Numbered from the stretch's first letter, positions 7,521-15,846 are shown. The stretch: 64,000 nucleotides of DNA from an uncultured Porphyromonadaceae bacterium (GCA_947177405.1 CAMWUJ010000002.1:28206-92205), one strand, 5' to 3'. Numbers and translations: made by a program. The notes: a model not told the origin generated them from the sequence alone.

Positions 7521-7916
7521 ATGTATAAGCTGTGTCTTAATTCACGGGATGAACTCCTTGTGATTGATCTTCAGAAAATTGCCTTCTTCCAGGCCAATGG
7601 AAATTATACCCAGATGAATTATATCTCCGGAGAAAACAGACTTCTGACTCTTGGGCTCACCAAGATTGAGGAGGTGATACGCATCTCTTGGCCAAAGGGT
7701 ACACCCTCTCCGTTCGTGAGACTTGGCAGAAGCTTGATCGTGAATCAAAATTATCTATCTGAAATAAGTGTGCTCCGACAGCGGCTCGTGCTTAGCGACT
7801 GGTCGGGAAATTCCCATTCTCTCACTGTGCCTAAGCCACTTCTGAAGAATTACAAGGAGCATATCTACAAAGAATACCAAGCAAAAATAAATAAGGAAAA
7901 AAATAATGGAGAATGA
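7521..7916 (+). CDS. Stand-alone LytTR-domain DNA-binding regulator
   Basis: About 131 residues that are almost entirely a LytTR DNA-binding domain. The opening IDLQKIAFFQANGNYTQMNY and the later FVRLGRSLIVNQNYLSEIS are the family's hallmark strands. No receiver or membrane domain is present, so input must come from elsewhere. An in-frame TTG at 7485 could extend it by 12 residues; the ATG at 7521 sits right at the domain start and is preferred. It overlaps the next gene (FHA) by 11 bp, which implies translational coupling and a regulatory role for this cluster. Confidence 0.8.
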   Translation: MYKLCLNSRDELLVIDLQKIAFFQANGNYTQMNYISGENRLLTLGLTKIEEVIRISWPKGTPSPFVRLGRSLIVNQNYLSEISVLRQRLVLSDWSGNSHSLTVPKPLLKNYKEHIYKEYQAKINKEKNNGE

Positions 7917-8550
7917 ATATTTAGTGGGTAGAAGTATACATTCTGTTCTTCCTGTGCCTGCCGACAGGGTAGGTGTGAGCGGAGAGCACCTTAAAATCAG
8001 GGTGTCAGACGATGGACGATGGCATCTCGAAGACCTAAATTCCGCCAACGGAACCTACATCCGTGATGACAACGGTGAATTCCACCGTGTTTATTCCAAG
8101 GATATTACAGAAAACGATATTATCCGTCTTGGCAATAAGGGCGCTAACAGTTATACATTCATGGCCCGACGGGTAAAAGCCCCTGAGGACACATACTACC
8201 ATGAGTTTAAACAATTGAAAAAATTGGTGGCTCGCCAGAAAGAGGAGGAAGCGGAAAAGGAGAAACGAATAGAGATAAATGGCTGGATATCACGTGTGGC
8301 CGGTCTTGCCGTGATAGGTATATGCGCGCTGATAGGATCCATTTCGGGCGTTGATATAGATCCTAACACTCGCTATATCCTCATAGCATGTGCCCCGGTG
8401 GTAGTGGGTCTCCTTTTCAGTGGAGATCCCAAGAAACTCAAGGCTTTGCGTCAGAGAAGATCCAAGATAATGCTTTGTCCGAAATGTTGGAAACCGATTT
8501 CTGAATATGATGTGGAATATGGACAATGCTCCAGATGTAAAGCTAAATGA
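7906..8550 (+). CDS. Membrane-anchored FHA protein with C-terminal zinc ribbon
   Basis: Residues ~5-90 form an FHA domain with the expected G-R (8-9), SGEHLKI and NSANGTYI motifs. FHA domains bind phospho-threonine peptides. A charged helix (QLKKLVARQKEEEAEKEKR) leads to two transmembrane segments (~residues 130-150 and 155-172). The tail has a zinc ribbon (CPKC near 189, CSRC near 208). This predicts a cytosolic FHA head and a cytosolic zinc-ribbon tail around a membrane hairpin. It is coupled to the LytTR gene by overlap and ends one base before the first caspase gene. The likely ligands are phospho-sites made by the kinases encoded at 12744 and 14401. Confidence 0.82.
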   Translation: MENEYLVGRSIHSVLPVPADRVGVSGEHLKIRVSDDGRWHLEDLNSANGTYIRDDNGEFHRVYSKDITENDIIRLGNKGANSYTFMARRVKAPEDTYYHEFKQLKKLVARQKEEEAEKEKRIEINGWISRVAGLAVIGICALIGSISGVDIDPNTRYILIACAPVVVGLLFSGDPKKLKALRQRRSKIMLCPKCWKPISEYDVEYGQCSRCKAK

Positions 8551-8551
8551 T

Positions 8552-9277
8552 ATGAGAAAACTTTTGATGACCCTTCTTTTTCTGCTCCTCGTGGTGACCG
8601 GTCTCGATGCAAGGACTTTCGTATTGGTCACCGGAGTTACAAATTATCCGCAGGAAGGGGTAAGTAAACTTTCGCAAGCCACAAAAGATGCCAAGCGATT
8701 CAAAGAGCTTATGGAAAGCCAGACCAAGGATATTACGCTACTTACGGGCCAGAACGTGACCAGAGATAATGTGCTTGAGAAACTCTCAGCCATATGTAAC
8801 CGTGCCCAGAAAGACGATCAGATAGTGTTCTTCTTTTCAGGACATGGAGGCACCGGTGGTATATTGGGATATGATGTGCCTATCTCTTATTCCGATATAG
8901 TGAATCTTTTCTCCAAATCTGCAGCTTCTTCGAAAATAGCATTTATCGATGCCTGTATGTCGGGATCGGCAGTAGTGCCGTTGAAAAGCAAGGACTGGCA
9001 GAATTCAGTTTCAGGAAGAAGTGATATAGCTTTTTTAGTGTCAAGTCGTCCCGATGAATACTCAGTGGAAGATCCTTTTCTCGGTTCCGGACTTTTCATG
9101 AATTCCCTGGTTAAAGGTATGAGAGGTAAATCGGATAAGAATGCTGACAGGAGAATCACGCTTGAAGAGCTCTTCCGTTATACTTATAACGACGTGTTGC
9201 TCCATTCCAATAAGCAGCAGCATCCGCAGCTGATAGCCCCTAAGGGTATGTATAATGTGGTACTTACCAAATGGTAA
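8552..9277 (+). CDS. Exported caspase-family (C14) protease, copy 1
   Basis: A signal-peptide-like start (MRKLLMTLLFLLLVVTGLDA) precedes a caspase p20-type fold. The catalytic His is in FFFSGHGG (His98) and the catalytic Cys in AFIDACMSG (Cys135); the substrate-pocket-like strand FLVSSRPDE follows. The ATG at 8552 is chosen because it begins the signal peptide one base after the FHA stop; an upstream in-frame ATG at 8507 would lie inside the FHA gene. At 241 residues it is a minimal caspase domain with no adaptor, so targeting must come from partners. It is closely related to the next gene. The predicted location is periplasmic, on the far side of the membrane from the FHA and kinase domains. 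Confidence 0.85.
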   Translation: MRKLLMTLLFLLLVVTGLDARTFVLVTGVTNYPQEGVSKLSQATKDAKRFKELMESQTKDITLLTGQNVTRDNVLEKLSAICNRAQKDDQIVFFFSGHGGTGGILGYDVPISYSDIVNLFSKSAASSKIAFIDACMSGSAVVPLKSKDWQNSVSGRSDIAFLVSSRPDEYSVEDPFLGSGLFMNSLVKGMRGKSDKNADRRITLEELFRYTYNDVLLHSNKQQHPQLIAPKGMYNVVLTKW

Positions 9278-9323
9278 GCAATCGAAAACCAATATTTAAA
9301 ATAAATTCTATAAATTCCATAAT

Positions 9324-10046
9324 ATGAAGAAATTATTGATAACCTTCCTGCTTGCCATTCTAATGGTGACAGGTATGAGCGCAAGAACATTTGTGCTTGT
9401 CACAGGAATTTCGAATTATAATGATCCTAATAACAACCTGGAGCAGCCCACAAAGGATGCTAAAAGATTTAAGGAAGTGATGGAGAGTCAGACCAAGGAT
9501 ATCACTATCCTCACCAGTTCCAATGTCACAAAAGCAAATGTGCTTGAAAAGCTCTCCGCTATCTGCAACCGCGCACAGAAAGAGGACCAGGTGGTGTTCT
9601 TCTATGCCGGGCATGGCATGAAGGGAGGTCTTTATGCCTATGATCAGCCGATTCCCTATTCAGATATTGTAAGAATGCTTTCAAAGTCTAAGGCAGGTTC
9701 GAAGCTCGCTTTTATTGATGCTTGCCACGCCGGAACTGTGGTGAATCCTCTTAACAATACCGACTGGTCCTCAACTGTGACAGGAAGCGGTGATATTGCT
9801 TTTTTTGTGGGCTGCCGTCCTGAGGAGGGTTCATTGGAAAACCCGTTTATTGGTGCCGGTCTGTTCACTCAGGCTCTTATAAAGGGTATGAGGGGAAAGT
9901 CTGACAAGAATGCCGACAAGAGAATCACGGTGGAGGAATTGTTCCGTTATGCATATAATGATGTGCTTGTACATTCCGGTAAAAAACAACATCCTCAGCT
10001 CATTGCTCCCAAAAATATGTATAACGTGGTGGTCACTAAATGGTGA
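9324..10046 (+). CDS. Exported caspase-family (C14) protease, copy 2
   Basis: Tandem paralogue of the preceding gene over its whole length (240 residues). It has a signal-peptide-like start (MKKLLITFLLAILMVTGMSA), catalytic His97 in FFYAGHGM and catalytic Cys134 in AFIDACHAG, with FFVGCRPEE replacing the SSRPDE strand of copy 1. Both catalytic residues are intact in both copies, so neither looks like a dead regulator. Differences cluster around the active site (SGHGG against AGHGM, CMSG against CHAG), which may mean different substrates. It ends 30 bp before a strong hairpin. Confidence 0.85.
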   Translation: MKKLLITFLLAILMVTGMSARTFVLVTGISNYNDPNNNLEQPTKDAKRFKEVMESQTKDITILTSSNVTKANVLEKLSAICNRAQKEDQVVFFYAGHGMKGGLYAYDQPIPYSDIVRMLSKSKAGSKLAFIDACHAGTVVNPLNNTDWSSTVTGSGDIAFFVGCRPEEGSLENPFIGAGLFTQALIKGMRGKSDKNADKRITVEELFRYAYNDVLVHSGKKQHPQLIAPKNMYNVVVTKW

Positions 10047-10076
10047 GTTCATACAGAAACCCCTATACTTCACACG

Positions 10077-10108
10077 ATACCCTCCGAAAAATTTGCATCG
10101 GAGGGTAT
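10077..10108. terminator. Perfect hairpin after the caspase genes
   Basis: ATACCCTCCGA (10077-10087) pairs perfectly with TCGGAGGGTAT (10098-10108) around a 10-nt loop, followed by a T-rich stretch. The -33 box of the next promoter (TTTG 10092-10095) lies in the loop. Confidence 0.75.
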
Positions 10109-10124
10109 CTTTGTTTTATCTTTG
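10092..10124 (+). promoter_or_regulatory. Promoter of the acidic-protein/FHA/PP2C/kinase half of the cluster
   Basis: TTTG (10092-10095), 21 bases, TATCTTTG (10117-10124), 36 bp before the ATG at 10161. It overlaps the terminator at 10077-10108, so the second half of the cluster has its own start. Confidence 0.75.
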
Positions 10125-10160
10125 CATCAGAAATAATTAACAACCTTAAAACTTTACAAT

Positions 10161-11006
10161 ATGAGTGCGACAGCAACAATTAATCCCGCTTCTGAGGAGA
10201 AAGGGAAAAAAGGAGATTACGGTATAGCAGGAAAGGCGATGGCAGCCACTATAGGTGGAGGAATAGCTGCAGCTGCTACAGTATTTGCAAAAGATATGAT
10301 TGACGGTAATGAGGCAACTCCTGCTGCTGATCCCATTGAGAATATAGATTCCAATCCGGCAGGTGCCGAAGAGGCCCTCACAGCACAGGCTGCCACAGTC
10401 GAACCTGTGGAAGTTGCAGCGCAAGAGACGCAAGAGCAACCTTCTAATTCCTCTGCTAATACCACATCCACTCAATCTACGGAGGTGGAGGAAATTACCC
10501 CGGTTTCCACTCACAACAATTCCACTCCGGAAAGCAACACCGGATCTTCATCCCATCCATCATCCTCTTCAACTTCTAATCAGACCCAGACTCAGCCTTC
10601 ACAGGCTCAGGTGAATCCTCAGGACGTTGAGCCTGTTAATCCCGAACAGATTGCTCAGGAAATAATCGCTGTCGAGGAGATTGATCCCAATGATATCGAT
10701 GTGGCGAATGTGGTGAATGTGGAGGAGATCACTACTGTCTATACTGCTGAAGGGGAGATGCAGGCTGTAGTAGCGCACGATCCCACCGGCGAACAATTCG
10801 TGATGATCGATATCGACAACGATAATGTGATGGATGTGGTGCAATTCGGTGATAATACCATAGCAGAATTGGGTCCGACCTATACTATGGATGATGCTGA
10901 GCTCGCTGCAAGTGAAAGCAATACCTATCTTGCTGCCAATACGGGTACTGAGGCTGAGAATATCAGTGACGACTCCATCGAGGCGGATATGATTTCATAT
11001 TCCTGA
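10161..11006 (+). CDS. Acidic single-pass membrane protein of unknown function
   Basis: No known family is recognised. A short basic N-terminus is followed by one Ala/Gly-rich hydrophobic segment (~residues 24-46, GIAGKAMAATIGGGIAAAAT), then a long Ala/Pro/Ser/Thr/Gln-rich, strongly acidic region, then a more ordered part (~residues 195-250: GEMQAVVAHDPTGEQFVMID, DNDNVMDVVQFG). The gene at 23131 has the same design, with a basic start, a similar hydrophobic segment, an acidic repeat-like tail and related 'PxDI/VxVxxVE' strings. Both lie near kinase/Sel1 genes, so it could be a kinase substrate, an FHA docking partner or an envelope scaffold. Many Thr residues are available. Confidence 0.6.
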   Translation: MSATATINPASEEKGKKGDYGIAGKAMAATIGGGIAAAATVFAKDMIDGNEATPAADPIENIDSNPAGAEEALTAQAATVEPVEVAAQETQEQPSNSSANTTSTQSTEVEEITPVSTHNNSTPESNTGSSSHPSSSSTSNQTQTQPSQAQVNPQDVEPVNPEQIAQEIIAVEEIDPNDIDVANVVNVEEITTVYTAEGEMQAVVAHDPTGEQFVMIDIDNDNVMDVVQFGDNTIAELGPTYTMDDAELAASESNTYLAANTGTEAENISDDSIEADMISYS

Positions 11007-11057
11007 GAACTGTTTCAGTAGAAAAGTCAGTGTTTAATCTAAACAGTTTCTTAAGTT

Positions 11058-11801
11058 ATGTCTCAGACCCCCACAGTTAAATTCAATTGTCTAAATCCCG
11101 AGTGTGGAAAACTGCTCGAGATTCCGGTCCCTAAGAAAACCGGTGTGTATAACGTTACTTGTCCATTCTGCAAGACGCAGAAGCAGCTACGCTTCAAAGG
11201 TCTCGACGAAATGGAAGCACAGAAAAAGCAGGCACCGCAACGCCCTGATTATTCCGCAGCAGCGCCTGTCGAGATGGAAGAGGATTTTAAAATCGGGAAT
11301 AAATATTCTTTTAAATGCCCTCATTGCCAAAAGCAGGAAATCGGATTCCAGACCGATAAAGCCGGCCATCGCCAAATAGCTTGTCCTTACTGTAAAGGTA
11401 AAATAGGATTTACTGTTTGGCCTAAAACCCAAGTTATAATAGTTACCGAGCAGCTTCAGCTTAATAAAGGAAAACTTGTGCTGCTGAAACGTGGATGGCT
11501 CAATAAGGATTATCCCTTAAAAGAGGGGCAAAATATTGTAGGAAGATTTGATGAGTCGGGAATGTCGGATATCTCTATAAAGAATGATCCTTCAATGTCG
11601 CGCCGTTCTATCGATATAAATGTAAAGAGGACAGAAAAAGGGTATGAGTTCAAGTTGAATGTGCTCAAATCCACCAATCCTGTATTACATAATAATGTTC
11701 CTTTGAAAACCTCTGACTCAGTATCATTGAATTTTGGCGACACCATAGTGTTAGGCAAGACTAAGTTCAGATTCGATAAGGTGGTTGAAAAAAAGAAATA
11801 G
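11058..11801 (+). CDS. Double zinc-ribbon plus FHA-domain protein
   Basis: Two zinc ribbons lie in the N-terminal half: CLNPECG with CPFC (~residues 10-35), and CPHC with CPYC (~residues 90-115). The C-terminal FHA domain (~residues 150-245) has GQNIVGRF, a DPSMSRRSIDI strand and LNFGDTIVLG near the end; the usual 'S-x-x-H' His is replaced (SRRS). There is no transmembrane segment, so it is a cytosolic counterpart to the FHA protein at 7906. It lies 8 bp before the PP2C gene, the classic kinase/phosphatase/FHA arrangement, and probably tethers phosphorylated partners. Confidence 0.78.
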   Translation: MSQTPTVKFNCLNPECGKLLEIPVPKKTGVYNVTCPFCKTQKQLRFKGLDEMEAQKKQAPQRPDYSAAAPVEMEEDFKIGNKYSFKCPHCQKQEIGFQTDKAGHRQIACPYCKGKIGFTVWPKTQVIIVTEQLQLNKGKLVLLKRGWLNKDYPLKEGQNIVGRFDESGMSDISIKNDPSMSRRSIDINVKRTEKGYEFKLNVLKSTNPVLHNNVPLKTSDSVSLNFGDTIVLGKTKFRFDKVVEKKK

Positions 11802-11809
11802 ACTGAACT

Positions 11810-12730
11810 ATGGAGATAACTTTAAAACAACCATACTCATTTTATCAGATAGGGAAGCGGGGGAATCAGGAAGATGCCCGCTTCCCGGATGAGAATATGC
11901 CGCAGGGTTGCCAACCGGTGTTTGTGGTGTGCGACGGAGTAGGAGGACAGGACAAGGGAGAGGTTGCAAGCCGCACAGTGGCTGATGCTATCGGTGAATA
12001 TATGCATCGCTTCGATCTTTCGCAGCCTTTCACGCGTGATGATTTTTCCAGGGTGCTCAAACATGCATATTCAGCTGTGGAAAAGAAGATGACTCGCGAC
12101 ACCCGTGGAATGGCTACAACGATGACTTTCGTTTGTTTTAGCGCTTCCGGAGTGTTTTGCGCGCATATAGGCGACAGTCGTATCTATCAGATCCGACCCG
12201 AGGTCGGGATAATGTATCGCAGCGAAGACCATTCCCTTGTGAATGCTCTTGTCCATTCAGGAAATATAACTCCCGAAGAGGCTATTGATCATCCTCAGAG
12301 CAATATCATTACCCGCTGCATAGGTTATGTGGAAAGCGATCAGGAGCCAAGTGCGGCAACCGCTCTTCAGATCACGGACGTGGAGGCAGGTGATTATTTC
12401 TTCCTTTGCACTGACGGTGTGCTTCATTGTCTGGATGATGATGCTATTTATGATATCATATCATCTTCGATTCCGGATGCCGACAAGATAAGACGTATGG
12501 CGGATCTATGCCGTTTCAGCAGCGATAACAATACTGCCTTCCTTATTGGGGTGGAAGGAGTGGATCGTGAAGGTTCAGCTCAGATCGAAGAGGATGAGGA
12601 TCATGTGGATAATTCTGATTCCACAACTTCTCCTATAGAAGTGGAGATGGATAGGGTTTGGGAGGTGAGTCCGGCAGTGGCTAAAGAAGGTAATCCCATT
12701 TCCCGTTTCTTTAAAAATTTATTTAGTTAG
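11810..12730 (+). CDS. PP2C-family Ser/Thr protein phosphatase
   Basis: The metal-binding PP2C motifs are complete: NQEDA near residue 20, VCDGVGG near 44-50, AHIGDSRIYQ near 120, FLCTDGVL near 203-210, and SDNNTAFLIG near 242. The phosphatase domain fills residues ~8-250; a short acidic tail of unknown role follows. It should remove phosphate from proteins modified by the two kinases encoded 13 bp and 1.7 kb downstream. It is cytosolic, with no signal or membrane segment. Stop-to-start spacing of 8-13 bp on both sides indicates an operon. Confidence 0.88.
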   Translation: MEITLKQPYSFYQIGKRGNQEDARFPDENMPQGCQPVFVVCDGVGGQDKGEVASRTVADAIGEYMHRFDLSQPFTRDDFSRVLKHAYSAVEKKMTRDTRGMATTMTFVCFSASGVFCAHIGDSRIYQIRPEVGIMYRSEDHSLVNALVHSGNITPEEAIDHPQSNIITRCIGYVESDQEPSAATALQITDVEAGDYFFLCTDGVLHCLDDDAIYDIISSSIPDADKIRRMADLCRFSSDNNTAFLIGVEGVDREGSAQIEEDEDHVDNSDSTTSPIEVEMDRVWEVSPAVAKEGNPISRFFKNLFS

Positions 12731-12743
12731 TAAACTATGTATC

Positions 12744-14366
12744 ATGAGCGATTCTAAGATGGTTTCCGGAGCTTTACCCGTGGGTACTATTGTTAAATCT
12801 GATAACGACCGATATCTTGTGGAAGAGGTGTTGGGTGCGGGTGGTTTCGGAATAACATACCGCGTCACACGGCTTTCCGACGGGAAGGTGTGTGCAATGA
12901 AAGAGTTTTTTCCTGACAAGATGTGCGAGCGTGGTGAAAATAACACCATGTCTTATTTAAAAACCAATTCCAATGCTATCGAGACGGGAATTGATAATTT
13001 CATTACAGAAGCCGAACGCCTTAACCGTGAGAATGTGTCACATCCCAATATTGTGGAGGTGGATGAGGTGTTCGAGGCTAACAATACTGCATACTATGTG
13101 ATGGAATATATTGATGGCAAGAATCTCCGGCAGTGGGTCAAAGGTCATAAGGCCATGAGCGTTAACCAGACTCTCAGTGTGATCCGTCCGGTGCTTCAGG
13201 CCCTCTCTCTCCTTCATAAGAAAAAGCTTACTCATCTTGACATTAAGCATGAAAATATAATTCTTACTAATGAAGCCGACGGAAGTTTACGTCCTGTCCT
13301 CATTGATTTCGGGCAGTCGAAGCATTACGACAAGAAGGGGAATGCCACATCACAGCTAACGAATGCAGGATGCAGTGATGGTTTTGCCCCTCAGGAGCAG
13401 TATCAGGGACTCACGAAGTTTACTCCTCAAGCGGATGTTTATGCTGTATGCGCCACAATGCTATTTCTTCTTTCCGGACGGCAGCCTGTGAAATCGTCAG
13501 AAATGACAGAAGCTAAAATCAGGGAGATGATAGGAGGGAAGGTTTCGCAAAATGTTCTGGATGCCATCATCAAGGGTATGAAAGCTAATAAAGATGACCG
13601 CACTCAGTCGGTGGATCAGTTGGCTTCCGATCTTGGTCTTGATATATCGGATATGGATCATGACGGAAACGTTACGCGCCTTCTCGACATCAAGCAGAAA
13701 CCATCATTTGATTTCAAGAAGTTTATAAAACCACTCATTATTGCAGTGGCATGTGGAGGTGTGGTATATGGAATAATTGCCCTCGTTAATCACCAATCCA
13801 CTTCCAATAATGACATTGCGGTGGTGACTGTGGATTCAGTTACGGAGGAATACACGGATAGCGTTACAATGACTCCCGCCGGCAATCTTACTCCCGAACA
13901 GCCGATTCAGGCCGAGACTCCTTTGGCTGAAGAGCCTCAGAAAGTCAAGGTTGCCGACAATAGCAAGGATACCGAGGCCGAGAAGAAAAAGAAAGAGGAG
14001 GAAGCTAAGGCAAAGGCCGAGCAAGCAGCAAAGGAAGAAGCCAAGAAGAAAGAGGAAGCTATGAAGCAGAATATAGGAGATAATCAAACTTTGAAGCCGG
14101 AGAAACCGAAGCAAGAAACCAATGATCAGTTGTTTGCAAAAGCCAAGACAATTTCCGATCTGCAGGCGTTGGCCGACAAAGGATATGCAAAGGCTTACGC
14201 TCCGTTGGCCGAAAAATATTTCGCTGCGCGCAACTGGCATTCTGCCGACAGATATCTTAGAAAGGCAATATCTTCCGGTGTGGGAGTATCACAGGCGCGT
14301 CAGGTAGCCGACCGTCTTGATAAAATTGGATTCTATGATAATGGCGAAAATGGTGGAAAACCATAA
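12744..14366 (+). CDS. Membrane Ser/Thr protein kinase with C-terminal Sel1/TPR-like tail (kinase 1)
   Basis: A Hanks-type kinase domain fills residues ~20-300: glycine loop GAGGFG (31-36), catalytic Lys53 in CAMKEF, helix-C Glu near 89, catalytic loop HLDIKHEN (164-171), DFG (188-190) and an APQEQY activation segment. The usual HRD Arg is Leu (HLD), so it is a non-RD kinase, though the catalytic Asp, Lys and Asn are kept. One transmembrane helix (~330-350) is followed by a Glu/Lys-rich coiled coil (~410-442) and a helical tail related to Sel1/TPR repeats (~465-532). This predicts a cytosolic kinase and a periplasmic sensor or docking tail, where the cluster's exported Sel1 proteins would also be. 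Confidence 0.88.
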   Translation: MSDSKMVSGALPVGTIVKSDNDRYLVEEVLGAGGFGITYRVTRLSDGKVCAMKEFFPDKMCERGENNTMSYLKTNSNAIETGIDNFITEAERLNRENVSHPNIVEVDEVFEANNTAYYVMEYIDGKNLRQWVKGHKAMSVNQTLSVIRPVLQALSLLHKKKLTHLDIKHENIILTNEADGSLRPVLIDFGQSKHYDKKGNATSQLTNAGCSDGFAPQEQYQGLTKFTPQADVYAVCATMLFLLSGRQPVKSSEMTEAKIREMIGGKVSQNVLDAIIKGMKANKDDRTQSVDQLASDLGLDISDMDHDGNVTRLLDIKQKPSFDFKKFIKPLIIAVACGGVVYGIIALVNHQSTSNNDIAVVTVDSVTEEYTDSVTMTPAGNLTPEQPIQAETPLAEEPQKVKVADNSKDTEAEKKKKEEEAKAKAEQAAKEEAKKKEEAMKQNIGDNQTLKPEKPKQETNDQLFAKAKTISDLQALADKGYAKAYAPLAEKYFAARNWHSADRYLRKAISSGVGVSQARQVADRLDKIGFYDNGENGGKP

Positions 14367-14400
14367 GGCTCGTTTCAAAGGTTGATTTATTACTATAATA

Positions 14401-15846
14401 ATGAGTAAATCTAAGATTGTGGAAAGTGCCTTACCGGTCACGACTGTTGTGGTATCTAAAAAATATCAGTACAGGGTGGTGGAGGTGTTAGGTGCAGGGG
14501 GATTTGGTATTACATATAAAGTGAGAAGACTTCAAGATAATAGAATCCTCGCGATGAAGGAATATTTTCCGGATAAAATGTGCGAAAGAGGCCGCGACAA
14601 CTCGATGTCTTTTTTCAAGACTAACGCATCTGAAATCAAGAATGGAATTGAAAATTTTATCACTGAGGCTAAACGACTAAACAGGGAGAACATTTCTCAT
14701 CCTAATATTGTGGATGTTTATGAAGTGTTTGAGGCAAACGACACGGCTTATTATGTGATGGAGTATATAGATGGGAAGAATCTTCGTCAATATATCAAGG
14801 ATAATCGAAATAAGCCTATGAGTGTAGATCAGATGTTGAGCGTTATTAGGCCACTACTTCATGCTTTAACTCTTCTTCATAAGAATAAACTGACTCATCT
14901 GGACATAAAACATGATAATATAATCCTTGCAAATGAAAGGGATGGTTCTTTACGTCCTGTTTTGATTGATTTTGGACAATCTAAGCATTATGATCGGAAG
15001 GGAAATGCCACTTCAACTTTGACAAATGCCGGATGTAGTGAAGGTTTTGCACCTCCTGAACAATATCTTGGTCTTAGAACATTTACTCCTCAGGCCGATG
15101 TCTATGCTGTTTGTGCCACAATTCTTTATTTGCTTACCGCTCAACAGCCTGTGAGGTCTTCGGAAATGAGTGCTTCCAAGATTCTTGAGATGTTAGGAGA
15201 TGAAGTGCCGGAAAGTATTAGGAAAGCTTTGGTGAGGGGTATGAATCCAAATTTGGTTATGAGGACGCCGAGTATCAGTAGGTTGGCACAAGAATTAGGG
15301 ATTTGTACAGTAGGTACTGACGCTGATACAAACGTTACCCGCCTTCTCAATAATCCCTTAAAGAAGAGATCTGTAAATATTGACCGTTTTTTAGATCTTG
15401 TCAGGTCTAAGAAAGCGCCTGTCGATCAAGGAAAACTTAAGATACTTGGTGGAGTTTTAGCAGTAGCAGTTTTGATAATATTTGCTATATGGGGTATTGG
15501 AAGTATAGTCATTAACACAAGTTCTCCTTCCCTCGGAACTAAGCTTTGGGGTAGCATTAGTGCATTGCGTAACCATATAGGTGATATCTGGATGTGGATT
15601 CTTTGTATTATAATATTGGTAGCATGCGTACAAATCACTTATAAGATTAAATGTAAGTATGGAAAATGGAAAATTCTAATAGGTGGCATATTATTTTTGT
15701 GCGGCGTTATAGGAGTTCTGGCTATGTTGGCTTCTTCTCATCAAGCTTACGTTTGGGGATTTGATATTTTTCCCCTGCTCATAATCATTGGTATATTGGC
15801 TTTGTTAGGGGTTATTTTCGGCTCATTTGCCTCAAAGGAGAATTAA
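14401..15846 (+). CDS. Membrane Ser/Thr protein kinase with four transmembrane helices (kinase 2)
   Basis: Its kinase domain closely matches the preceding gene: GAGGFG loop, AMKEYF lysine, HLDIKHDN catalytic loop (again HLD, not HRD), IDFGQSK, and APPEQY. It is therefore a tandem duplicate. The C-terminus is different: instead of one helix and a Sel1 tail it has four hydrophobic helices (~345-370, 396-415, 421-443, 451-476). The two kinases thus share a catalytic core but have different membrane/sensor parts. Base composition is more AT-rich than kinase 1, which suggests separate histories after duplication or a module swap. Confidence 0.86.
   Translation: MSKSKIVESALPVTTVVVSKKYQYRVVEVLGAGGFGITYKVRRLQDNRILAMKEYFPDKMCERGRDNSMSFFKTNASEIKNGIENFITEAKRLNRENISHPNIVDVYEVFEANDTAYYVMEYIDGKNLRQYIKDNRNKPMSVDQMLSVIRPLLHALTLLHKNKLTHLDIKHDNIILANERDGSLRPVLIDFGQSKHYDRKGNATSTLTNAGCSEGFAPPEQYLGLRTFTPQADVYAVCATILYLLTAQQPVRSSEMSASKILEMLGDEVPESIRKALVRGMNPNLVMRTPSISRLAQELGICTVGTDADTNVTRLLNNPLKKRSVNIDRFLDLVRSKKAPVDQGKLKILGGVLAVAVLIIFAIWGIGSIVINTSSPSLGTKLWGSISALRNHIGDIWMWILCIIILVACVQITYKIKCKYGKWKILIGGILFLCGVIGVLAMLASSHQAYVWGFDIFPLLIIIGILALLGVIFGSFASKEN

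Noticed and set aside
13836..14240. 134-codon minus-strand frame inside kinase 1
   Set aside because: It is the complement of the Lys/Glu-rich coiled-coil codons; a shadow frame with Leu-rich composition caused by the sense strand.
7521..15846. Type VI secretion regulatory (PppA-PpkA-Fha) locus
   Set aside because: Kinase, phosphatase and FHA are there, but no T6SS structural gene is in the window and the caspase and Sel1 genes do not fit.
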